This document shows, in pieces, positions 8,335 through 16,436 of a stretch of 64,000 nucleotides of DNA. The position numbers and the translations under genes were made by a program. Numbering within the stretch: position 1 is the stretch's first letter; each line of letters begins with the position of its first letter. Under the pieces are notes generated by a model. That model was not told the DNA's origin. It ran no database searches and worked only from the letters and a program-made list of their open reading frames with translations. The DNA is taken from the NCBI RefSeq assembly GCF_001612785.1, contig NZ_BDBC01000017.1, positions 62,001 through 126,000 of the forward strand, given 5' to 3'. This stretch comes from Nocardia beijingensis NBRC 16342. GTDB lineage: Bacteria; Actinomycetota; Actinomycetes; Mycobacteriales; Mycobacteriaceae.

Positions 8335-9701
8335 CGGAGCCGGTCGACGATCCGACCGCCGAACGCCTCGCCGCCGCGCTGCGGTGTGCGACCGTGTCCA
8401 CCGACGACCCGCGCGAAGCCGACAGCGCGGCGTTCGACAGCCTCGACGCGCACCTGCTCGCGTCGTTCCCCCGGGTGCACGCCGAGCTCGAGTTGCGGAA
8501 GTTCGCGCACAGCAGGCTCTATCGCTGGCCGGGCGCCGAACCGGACGGGGTGTCCGCGATCCTGCTCGCGCATCAGGACGTGGTGCCGGTGGACGACGCC
8601 GAGCGCTGGACGCATCCGCCGTTCGCCGGCGTGGTCGACGACGAGTTCATCTGGGGTCGCGGCGCGATCGATGACAAGAGCCGCGTGCTGGCCATCCTGG
8701 AGGCGGTCGAATCGGCGCTCGCCGCGGGCCTGCGGCCCCGGCACAGCGTGTACCTGGCTTTTGGGCACGACGAGGAGGTCTTCGGCGGCGAGGGCGCCGA
8801 GCGGATGGCCGAGCACCTGCGCGCGGCGGGCGTGCGCGCGGATCTGCTGCTGGACGAGGGCGGGGTGATCACCGCGGGCGTCGTCGAGGGCGTGCGGCAG
8901 CCGGTGGCGACGATCATGCTCGGCGAGAAGGGCTACGCGACGGTCCGGGTGTCGGTCACCGAGGTCGGCGGGCATTCGTCCATGCCGGGCAGGCAGACGG
9001 CGGTCGGCCGGATCGCGCGGGCGGTGAGCCGCATCCAGGACCATCCGATGCCGCTGCGCCTGACCCCGGTGATCGCGGACATGCTGAGCAGGATCCGCGA
9101 GGTCATGCCCGCGCCGCGGCGGCGGCTGCTCGGTCTGGCGAAGCTGGCCGCGCCGGTGGTCACCCGGGTGATGGCCACCCAGCCGCAGACCGAGGCCATG
9201 GTGCGCACCACCACGGCGCCGACGGTGATCCGCGGCGGCGTGCGGGCGAACGTGCTGCCCCAGCGGGCCGAGGCCATGGTGAACTTTCGCATCCTGCCCG
9301 GCGACACGGTCGAATCGGTGCTGGCGCACTGCCGGAAAGTGGTGCGCGACAGCGGAATCCGGCTCGAACTCGTCGGCATGTCGTCGGAGCCGTCGCGGAT
9401 CACCGGACCTGGCCCCGCCTTCGATCTGATCGCCGATCTCGCCCGCGCCGTGGTCCCCGGCATCGCGGTGACCACCGGCATCGTCCCCGGCGCCACCGAC
9501 TCCAGGCACTACGACGACCTGGCGGGCACCCGGTGCAATTTCGCCCCCATCGTGCTGGACGAGCGCGACCTGGGCTCGATCCACGGAACCGACGAGCGCA
9601 TCTCCCGAGTCAACTACGCTCGACTCATCGAGTTCAACCGGCGACTGATCGAGCATTTCGCGACGGTCGGCCCGCCATCGACGTCAGGAGCTGATGGATG
9701 A
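8331..9701 (+). CDS. M20 family metallopeptidase (PM20D1/CPS1-like)
   Basis: 456-residue zinc-dependent amidase/carboxypeptidase. Metal-site motifs are in order: LLAHQDVVPV (His and Asp ligands), GRGAIDDKS (bridging Asp), FGHDEEVFGGEGA (catalytic Glu pair), LLLDEGG and a late CNFAPIVL region. The dimerisation domain lies around residues 200-320. The motif set is that of the M20 branch that acts on N-acyl amino acids and peptides. The start overlaps the stop of the preceding hydrolase (ATGA), which indicates translational coupling, and the stop overlaps the lipase start in the same way. Confidence 0.87.
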   Translation: MTEPVDDPTAERLAAALRCATVSTDDPREADSAAFDSLDAHLLASFPRVHAELELRKFAHSRLYRWPGAEPDGVSAILLAHQDVVPVDDAERWTHPPFAGVVDDEFIWGRGAIDDKSRVLAILEAVESALAAGLRPRHSVYLAFGHDEEVFGGEGAERMAEHLRAAGVRADLLLDEGGVITAGVVEGVRQPVATIMLGEKGYATVRVSVTEVGGHSSMPGRQTAVGRIARAVSRIQDHPMPLRLTPVIADMLSRIREVMPAPRRRLLGLAKLAAPVVTRVMATQPQTEAMVRTTTAPTVIRGGVRANVLPQRAEAMVNFRILPGDTVESVLAHCRKVVRDSGIRLELVGMSSEPSRITGPGPAFDLIADLARAVVPGIAVTTGIVPGATDSRHYDDLAGTRCNFAPIVLDERDLGSIHGTDERISRVNYARLIEFNRRLIEHFATVGPPSTSGADG

Positions 9702-10573
9702 CGACCGAGCCGACGGCGGGCGACGCCACGCCCGCGATCCGTACCGAGTCCGGTGAGTTCGACGGCGTCGGTAGCGGAGTCGCCTGGCGGGCGTGGCTGC
9801 CCGAGGGCGCGGCACGAGGCGTGATCGTCCTGGTCCACGGCGTGGCCGAACATTCCGGCCGCTATGCGCACGTGGGGCAGCGTCTGGTCGCCGCCGGTTT
9901 CGCGGTCTACGCGCTCGACCACATCGGCCACGGGAAGTCCGCGGGCGGCAAGGCCAACATCGGCTCCATGGCGGGCGCCGCGGACAACGTCGCCGCGATG
10001 CTGGACATCGCGAGCCGGGAACAGCCCGGCGTGCCGCGCTTCCTGGTCGCGCACTCGATGGGCAGCCTGATCACCCTGTATCTGGCCTCCCGCGCGCCGA
10101 TCGATGTGGCGGGCATCGTGCTGTCCGCTCCGCCGCTGGACATCCCGGTGGGCAATCCGGTGCAGCGCGCGCTCGCTCCGGTGCTGAGCAGGTTCACCCC
10201 GAATCTCGGTGTGCTGAAACTCGATTCGTCGCAGATCAGCCGCGACCCAGCGGTCGTCACCGCCTACGACAACGATCCGCTGGTGTACCGAGGCAAGCTG
10301 CCGGCGCGCACCGGAGCCGAGATGCTGAGCGCCACGACCACGGTCAAGCAGCGCTTGGCGGAGGTCACCGTGCCGCTGCTGGTGCTGCACGGCACGGCCG
10401 ACGCGATCGCCGCGCCGTCCAGTTCCGATCTCATCGAGCGGGGCGCCGGGTCGAAAGACCTCACGGTGATCCGCTACGAAGGCCTCTACCACGAGGTGTT
10501 CAACGAGCCCGAACAGGAGAAGGTGCTCGATGATGTGGTCGGATGGCTGGAAGCGCACCTTACCGAACAGTAG
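9698..10573 (+). CDS. Monoacylglycerol lipase-like alpha/beta hydrolase
   Basis: 291 residues, one alpha/beta-hydrolase domain. The oxyanion segment LVHGVAEHSGRY, the LDHIGHGKS strand and the nucleophile elbow VAHSMGS (near residue 117) are those of monoglyceride lipases such as mycobacterial Rv0183. The acid lies in LHGTADAI and the histidine in YEGLYHEVFNEP. No signal peptide is seen, so it is cytoplasmic or peripherally membrane-bound. Third gene of the operon, overlapping the M20 stop by four bases. The three enzymes together look like an acyl ester/amide degradation unit. Confidence 0.85.
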   Translation: MTTEPTAGDATPAIRTESGEFDGVGSGVAWRAWLPEGAARGVIVLVHGVAEHSGRYAHVGQRLVAAGFAVYALDHIGHGKSAGGKANIGSMAGAADNVAAMLDIASREQPGVPRFLVAHSMGSLITLYLASRAPIDVAGIVLSAPPLDIPVGNPVQRALAPVLSRFTPNLGVLKLDSSQISRDPAVVTAYDNDPLVYRGKLPARTGAEMLSATTTVKQRLAEVTVPLLVLHGTADAIAAPSSSDLIERGAGSKDLTVIRYEGLYHEVFNEPEQEKVLDDVVGWLEAHLTEQ

Positions 10574-10582
10574 TATCCCTGC

Positions 10583-11035
10583 ATGAGTACCACCGGATCC
10601 ATCGCGTTCATTCGTGCCAGCTGGCACGCCTCGATCGTCGGCAAGGCGTACGAGGGCTTCCGCGCCGAATACGCCGACCTCGGTTTCGATCCCGCGAACA
10701 TCGACGTCTTCGAGGTGCCCGGCGCCTTCGAGATCCCGCTGCACGCCAAGCGCTTGGCGCATTCCGGCCGTTACGCGGCGATCGTCGCCTCCGCGCTGGT
10801 CGTGGACGGCGGCATCTACCGGCACGATTTCGTCGCCTCGGCGGTGATCGACGGGCTGATGCGGGTGCAGCTGGACACCGATGTGCCGGTCTTCTCGGTC
10901 GTGCTCACCCCGCACCACTTCCACGAGCACAGCGAGCACGTCACGTTTTTCACCGACCACTTCGTGACCAAGGGCGCCGAGGCGGCACGCGCGCTGGCGG
11001 GCACGCTCAGCTCGCTGCGGTCCCTGCCGGTGTAG
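10583..11035 (+). CDS. ribH: 6,7-dimethyl-8-ribityllumazine synthase, type II (RibH2-like)
   Basis: 150 residues, the normal size. Lumazine synthase condenses 5-amino-6-ribitylaminouracil with dihydroxybutanone phosphate in riboflavin synthesis. FIRASWHASIVG, VPGAFEIPLHAKRL and VVDGGIYRHDFVASAV, followed by SVVLTPHHFHEH, are the type II (RibH2) pattern known from Brucella and rhizobia; the usual HFEYV loop of type I enzymes is replaced by YRHDFV with its histidine. It starts 9 bp after the lipase gene, so it may share that transcript. No other rib genes are in the window, so this is probably an isolated second copy. Confidence 0.85.
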   Translation: MSTTGSIAFIRASWHASIVGKAYEGFRAEYADLGFDPANIDVFEVPGAFEIPLHAKRLAHSGRYAAIVASALVVDGGIYRHDFVASAVIDGLMRVQLDTDVPVFSVVLTPHHFHEHSEHVTFFTDHFVTKGAEAARALAGTLSSLRSLPV

Positions 11036-11039
11036 CGGA

Positions 11040-12476
11040 CTACCGGAACTTGGCCAGGCAGGCGCTCTCGCCGTCCAGGACGCCGGTGCGGAACGCTTCC
11101 AACCGCTGGTAGCCGCTCGGCACCACCTTGCCGTTCACGTCGGCGGCCGCGAGGCCGTCGGCGAGCAGGCCGGAGACCGCTTCGTCCAGATCGCCCGCGG
11201 ACAGGTGCGGGTCGCTGCCCGGCTCGCTCAATCTGGTGGTCACCACGCCGCTGAGGCAGGCGGTGCGCAGACCGGCCGTCTCCGCGCCGGTCAGCGACAG
11301 CTTGCGATCCTGTTGCACCGCGAGCACATAGCGCGAGACGAACACGACGAACGCGTTGTAGTCGCCGTCCACGACCGCCGACAGCGGGTCGTCGTCCGCC
11401 ATCGTTCCGCCGCGGCGGGCCAGAGCGGGCACGTCCGTGCCGATCCGGTTCGCGCTCGGGCAGTACGACACCGGCCGGGTGAGAGCGCCGTCCGAGCAGC
11501 CGCGGCCGACTCCGGAGTAGTCGAATTGCGGGGTGCGGGTGACCGGGAAGATCTTGGTCAGCGCCGTGCTCAGGCTGGTCAGCGCGGCGGTGTCCACCGG
11601 AAGCTGCGCCTGTTCCTCACCGGGCTCGAAGGTGGTCGGGAGATTGCCACGGCGCTGGGCGATCTCCTTCCTGGTGATCTTCTTACAACCGTCGGCGCCG
11701 TCGGTGTAGCCGATCTGCACCGCGGTCACCCGCTCGAAGGCCGAGCCGTGCACGCTGTCCGGATCGTTCGGGTCCCGGTCGCGCACGGCCACCGTCGCGC
11801 CGAGCACGGCGTTGAGGCCGTCGGTGGTGTTGAGCGTGAAGTGCGCCGAATCCCCTTCGGCCACATGCCGCAGGAAGACACCGGCTAGGCAGTCGGCCTG
11901 CTGCTCCTGCACCAGCGGCGGGGTCAGCAGGCCCGCGAGTCTGGCCTGCCCTTGGATGGCGTGCCCGTACTCGTGGGCCAGCACCATCACCACGGCCATC
12001 TCGCCGTACTTCTGCACCAGTTTCGGCAGCAGGACGCCCCGGTCCCAGCCGATGGTGTGATCACCGCCGCAGTAGGCGGCGTTCACCACCTGGTAGGTGT
12101 CGGATTTGCAGAACTTGACCGACTGGGTTCTCGGCGCCTTGGCGTCCCAGGAGATGAACCTGGTCACCGGCTTGAAGGTGCCGGGGAAGTGCTCGGGATA
12201 CTCGGTGGTCCAGAAATCCTGCACGTCGGCGATGGTGTTGAGAGCGAGCTTGTCGACGACGCCGCCGTCGCCGTTCTCCGCGGTGAGCGGCGCGTCCGGC
12301 ACGCCTTTGCGGGGACCGTTCGGGCCGGAAGCCGTCATCGATCCGGCCAGCTCCCAGGTGTCGGCAGGCGGCGAGACGTGCTGGAGGGCGGAGTCGTTCG
12401 CCCCTTGCGCGCATCCGGCCGACAACGCCGCGACCACCGCGAGCACGGCAACACCGAATCGTCCGTTCCTCGTCAT
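11040..12476 (-). CDS. Neutral zinc metallopeptidase lipoprotein (YpfJ-like)
   Basis: 478 residues from ATG 12476, which has GGGAGG seven bases upstream. The N-terminus is a lipoprotein signal (hydrophobic core then LSAGC), so the protein should be anchored to the outer face of the plasma membrane. The zinc site is HEYGH in VMVLAHEYGHAIQ (about residue 165), followed by the QEQQADCLAG segment that supplies the third ligand, as in the putative neutral zinc metallopeptidase family PF04228. A C-terminal extension of about 200 residues with several cysteines is not recognised. Convergent with ribH, with only four bases between the stops. Confidence 0.83.
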   Translation of the reverse strand: MTRNGRFGVAVLAVVAALSAGCAQGANDSALQHVSPPADTWELAGSMTASGPNGPRKGVPDAPLTAENGDGGVVDKLALNTIADVQDFWTTEYPEHFPGTFKPVTRFISWDAKAPRTQSVKFCKSDTYQVVNAAYCGGDHTIGWDRGVLLPKLVQKYGEMAVVMVLAHEYGHAIQGQARLAGLLTPPLVQEQQADCLAGVFLRHVAEGDSAHFTLNTTDGLNAVLGATVAVRDRDPNDPDSVHGSAFERVTAVQIGYTDGADGCKKITRKEIAQRRGNLPTTFEPGEEQAQLPVDTAALTSLSTALTKIFPVTRTPQFDYSGVGRGCSDGALTRPVSYCPSANRIGTDVPALARRGGTMADDDPLSAVVDGDYNAFVVFVSRYVLAVQQDRKLSLTGAETAGLRTACLSGVVTTRLSEPGSDPHLSAGDLDEAVSGLLADGLAAADVNGKVVPSGYQRLEAFRTGVLDGESACLAKFR

Positions 12477-12608
12477 GAACTCGCCTCCCCGAGTACCGCG
12501 TCTCGGGCCCGCCGAGCGCTCACATCGTAATCGCCGCGAGTACGGTGCGCGCATCACAGCGCCACGATCGCCTCCGAATGGGCAAGGCGCGCAGCGTTTT
12601 CACGCCCG

Positions 12609-13553
12609 TCACCGCAGGCGGACGCGGGACAGCAGCGCTCGGTGGTCGGAGCCGGGGATGGAGAGGGTGTCTACCTGTTCGGCGGTGGCGTCGGCGAGCA
12701 AGATGTGGTCGATGCCGATGACCGGTCCCCAGGTGCGATCGGCCGGGAAGGTGGGCAGCAGGCCCGCTCCCGCTTGGTCGGCCGCCGAGGCGAAGCGTCC
12801 ACGCAGCAGGTCGCGGAAGGCCGTGTGGTCGCGGGTCGCGTTGAAGTCGGCGCCCACGATGGCCGGACCACGCTGGGCGTCGAGGATCTCCCGGGTTCTG
12901 CGCATCTCCGCCTGCCAGGCGGGGAAATCGAACGGCGGCGGGACCGGATGGAACGCGAAGACCGTGATCGGCCCCCGTTCGGGGTGATCCATCGTCGCGG
13001 AGATGTTGTTGAGGATGTATCCGTCGTACTTCACGGTGTCCCGCAGGGGGTAACGGCTGTAGATGCCGGTGCCGCCACCGCCGTCGCGGGTGGGCTCGGT
13101 GTAGTGATACGGCAATTCGCCGGGCAGGCCCGCGCTCGCCAACCGATCCAGCGCTGCCTCGGTCAGTTCGTCCACCGTCAGCACGTCGACCCGGTTGTCC
13201 CGCACCGCGCGCACCACGGCGGCCGGATCGGCGCCACCGAAAAGCAGATTCGACTGCATGACGGTGAGCTCCGGGCCGCTCGCGGCGCGGCTCTCCGAGA
13301 CGAATGCGGGCAGCACCGTCCACAGCGTCGCGACGGCCAGCACCCCGGCGACAGCCGCGCTGCGCCACCCGCGCGCGATCAGCAACAACACCAGGCCGAC
13401 GATCGCGCCGATCATGAAATACGACGCCCCCGACGCGAGCAACACCAGCCCGCGTCGCTGCCACGCCCCGAAGTGCAGCACTATCCCGATGGCGCCCACG
13501 GCTACTGCGCACCACCCCGCACCGAGCAATGCCCGGTCCATCCATCTACGCAT
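12609..13553 (-). CDS. Membrane-anchored endonuclease/exonuclease/phosphatase (EEP) protein
   Basis: 314 residues. Three hydrophobic helices in the first 95 residues are followed by an extracytoplasmic EEP domain. EEP motifs seen: VMQSNLLFGGADP (metal-binding Asn), DVLTVDELTE (metal Glu), GGTGIYSRYPL, FHPVP, GADFNATRDH (catalytic Asp/Asn) and the closing GSDHRALLSRV (catalytic His). This is the common actinobacterial vancomycin-resistance-associated type of EEP protein; the true substrate could be a nucleic acid or a phospholipid. ATG 13553 is chosen; TTG 13571 is possible. Confidence 0.84.
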   Translation of the reverse strand: MRRWMDRALLGAGWCAVAVGAIGIVLHFGAWQRRGLVLLASGASYFMIGAIVGLVLLLIARGWRSAAVAGVLAVATLWTVLPAFVSESRAASGPELTVMQSNLLFGGADPAAVVRAVRDNRVDVLTVDELTEAALDRLASAGLPGELPYHYTEPTRDGGGGTGIYSRYPLRDTVKYDGYILNNISATMDHPERGPITVFAFHPVPPPFDFPAWQAEMRRTREILDAQRGPAIVGADFNATRDHTAFRDLLRGRFASAADQAGAGLLPTFPADRTWGPVIGIDHILLADATAEQVDTLSIPGSDHRALLSRVRLR

Positions 13554-13655
13554 GCGGTCGAGCCTAGGCAATGCCGGTGAAGCCCTTGATATGTGCAGCT
13601 CGAGACCAGCACAGAGGAAGCCCGGGCACCTCGATGCGACTTCGCTGCCGGAGAA

Positions 13656-14360
<705 letters not shown>

Positions 14361-14475
14361 TCAGTGCACCGGCCCCAGGCCGGGGACCTTCGCACGCGAC
14401 GCGCCTGATCCGCTCAGTGGGTGCCGGGAGGCGCGACCTCCGGCCTACACTGGCGGCGTCGCGAAAGGGGGAGGA

Positions 14476-14787
14476 ATGTACGTCGAGCAGTTTCGCGCGG
14501 CGGGACCGTTGACGGCCGAGATCGCCGAAGACCTGGCACTCGTTCCGGGTAGGTACCGTTCGTCCATCACGATCAGCGGCAACGGGCGCAGCGTGCACGC
14601 GCCCGTGCTGCCGGTGGCCTGGGACGTCCTGCGGATCCGCTCCGGCACCGAGGTCACCGTCACCACCGCGAACGGGCTCGGCGACGAAGACCGGCTCGCG
14701 CTGCGCCGGTTCGTCGATCGCTTCCAGAGCTTGACCGGCGGCGCGAACATCCCACCGCGCGGCGACTCGCCTCGCCGGAGTCGGTGA
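14476..14787 (+). CDS. Small HPr-like protein, hypothetical
   Basis: 103 residues. The ATG at 14476 follows a strong GGGGGAGGA ribosome site. The core, VHAPVLPVAWDVLRIRSGTE followed by VTVTT...DRLALRRFVD, has the spacing of an HPr (phosphocarrier) domain: strand, sheltering helix, GTEVTV strand and a last helix. The phosphorylatable active-site histidine environment HARPA is not conserved. It could be a regulatory HPr-like protein or an unrelated fold; the resemblance is weak. No PTS genes are nearby. Confidence 0.55.
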   Translation: MYVEQFRAAGPLTAEIAEDLALVPGRYRSSITISGNGRSVHAPVLPVAWDVLRIRSGTEVTVTTANGLGDEDRLALRRFVDRFQSLTGGANIPPRGDSPRRSR

Positions 14788-14956
14788 CCCGGCTCGGCAC
14801 CCGAGCAGCGCCTCGTCCGGCCGGTCGTCGACTCGGGCAGCCCAGGAAACCGTGCGACCGGACGGCGGTTCGCTGCCTGGATATGGCTGCCCGTTCGGCC
14901 GCGCGGACAAGGCGGTGACCATGACACCGGCACGCCGCGCGCACCGGTTCGGACCG

Positions 14957-15610
14957 TCAACGTCGGTCGGCGTGCCGACTCATGGCCGCGGTCAGCGTGG
15001 CGGTGTCCGTCGTCAGCGATCCACCGGTGAACTCGAGCGTCGCGTAGGACCTCTCGGCCGCCGCCGGATGACCGGCGCCGCACGCGTCGGTGACGATGAT
15101 CGGCAGGTAGCCCAGATCCAGACTGTGCCGCACGGTGGGCTCGATACCCACCTCCATGGCGATGCCCGCCACGGCGTAGGTGTCGATCCCGCAGTCGCGC
15201 AGCGCGAAGTCCAGCGGCGTGGCCGCGAACGCCGACATGGTGATCTTGTCGAACACCACCTCGTCCGGACCCGGCGTCAACTCGGGCACCAGGTGGAATT
15301 GCGGCGACCCCTGCGGGAAACTCGAACGCACGGCCGCCGGGTCGTCCACCCGCTGCCAGGACATCGCGCCGCGCAGCTGAGCGACACCCGAGGCCGCGAC
15401 CGGCAAGGACATGTGCCGGGTGTAGAACACCCGGAAGCCCGCCGCCCGCGCGGCGTCGCGCAGCCGGACGCACGCCCGCACGATCTCCTCGCCGCCGGGA
15501 ATCTGCCGCACGATGCCTACCTGCATGTCGTAGATGAGCAACGCCATCCGCGCGGGATCGCAGGCTTCCGGCACGGTCTGCGGAATGCTCAGGCCGAATG
15601 CGTGCCGCAT
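14957..15610 (-). CDS. Isochorismatase-family cysteine hydrolase
   Basis: 217 residues. Isochorismatase-like fold with ALLIYDMQVGIV (catalytic Asp), a DEVVFDKITMSAFAATPL block (catalytic Lys) and AVAGIAMEVGIEPTVRHSLDLGY. The nucleophilic cysteine expected in GxxxxxCV is replaced in the AGIAMEVGIE segment, where Met occupies the usual position, so activity is uncertain. The ATG at 15610 starts two bases after the TGA of the upstream gene at 15613, indicating an operon. The divergent HxlR gene at 16046 probably controls it. Confidence 0.8.
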   Translation of the reverse strand: MRHAFGLSIPQTVPEACDPARMALLIYDMQVGIVRQIPGGEEIVRACVRLRDAARAAGFRVFYTRHMSLPVAASGVAQLRGAMSWQRVDDPAAVRSSFPQGSPQFHLVPELTPGPDEVVFDKITMSAFAATPLDFALRDCGIDTYAVAGIAMEVGIEPTVRHSLDLGYLPIIVTDACGAGHPAAAERSYATLEFTGGSLTTDTATLTAAMSRHADRR

Positions 15611-15612
15611 GC

Positions 15613-15939
15613 TCACGCGGTCCGGTCGTAGGGCTCGGCGACGTCGACGGCCGGATCCATCAGCGCCTCCAGCGGCAGCGGCGCCTGCACGGGGACGAAA
15701 GTCCATTCCAGGTATCCGGCCTTGGTCAGCGGGAAGTCCGCGACGTACTTCCGCGCCTCCTCGACGCTGCCGACCTCGAACACGATCACCACGCCTGGCT
15801 CGTCGGCGCGGGCGTAGTTCTCCCGGACGATGCCCGCCTTCCACAGCCGCCACACATTGGCGACCTCCTCGGGCAGGTACGGGTTGATCGTCTCCAGGGT
15901 GACGCCTGGCTTGAAGCGGTCGAAAACGATGACTTTCAC
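15613..15939 (-). CDS. Small ferredoxin-like (dimeric alpha-beta barrel) protein
   Basis: 108 residues from GTG 15939. KVIVFDRFKPG, then VANVWRLWKAGIVRENYARADEPGVVIVFE and a second beta-alpha-beta unit with VEEARKYVADFPLTKAGYLEWTFVPV, look like a YciI/muconolactone-isomerase-type barrel. The GTG is preferred because a GGAG lies nine bases upstream; ATG 15954 and 15981 are alternatives. Two bases separate it from the isochorismatase gene. Members of this group are often small enzymes or binding proteins for quinones and aromatics; no function can be assigned. Confidence 0.7.
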   Translation of the reverse strand: MKVIVFDRFKPGVTLETINPYLPEEVANVWRLWKAGIVRENYARADEPGVVIVFEVGSVEEARKYVADFPLTKAGYLEWTFVPVQAPLPLEALMDPAVDVAEPYDRTA

Positions 15940-16045
15940 GATGTTTCGCTCCATGTCTGCGGTGGTCGATCCGAACGGCATTCATGGAATCGCGATGCTT
16001 ACAGTGTTACAAGAACGCACTTTTCAGTGAGTACCCGGAGGACAG

Positions 16046-16381
16046 GTGCCCGACAAGCGCTACAACTGCGCCGTGGAGGTGACCGTCGACCTGATCGGCG
16101 GCAAGTGGAAGCCGGTGATCCTGGCCCACTTGAAGGAGGGCGTGCACCGCTACGGCGAGTTGCGCAGGCGGATGCCGTCCACCAGCGAGAAGATGCTGGT
16201 CCAGCAGTTGCGGGAGCTGGAGTCCGACGGCTTGGTCCGGCGCACCGTCTTCGACACGGTGCCTCCGCAGGTCGAATACACCCTCACCGACGAGGGCCGC
16301 ACGCTCGTCCCGGTGCTCACCGCGCTCTACGACTGGGGCGAACAGCGCGCGGCCCGTACCGGCCTCACCGTCGGCACCTGA
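16046..16381 (+). CDS. HxlR-family transcriptional regulator
   Basis: 111 residues. A single winged-helix domain with the HxlR signature: YNCAVEVTVDLIGGKWKPVILAHLKEGVHRYGELRRRMP, then the recognition-helix region STSEKMLVQQLRELESDGLVRR and the wing VPPQVEYTLTDEG. Cys8, before the first helix, is the position used for redox or electrophile sensing in several HxlR proteins. GTG 16046 follows GGAGGACAG. It is divergent from the barrel/isochorismatase pair across 106 bp, the usual layout for a local regulator. Confidence 0.9.
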   Translation: MPDKRYNCAVEVTVDLIGGKWKPVILAHLKEGVHRYGELRRRMPSTSEKMLVQQLRELESDGLVRRTVFDTVPPQVEYTLTDEGRTLVPVLTALYDWGEQRAARTGLTVGT

Positions 16382-16436
16382 GTCCGGGCGCGCCCGAGTC
16401 CACCAGCGGGAGCAGGACCCGCACCGAGCAGCGACC

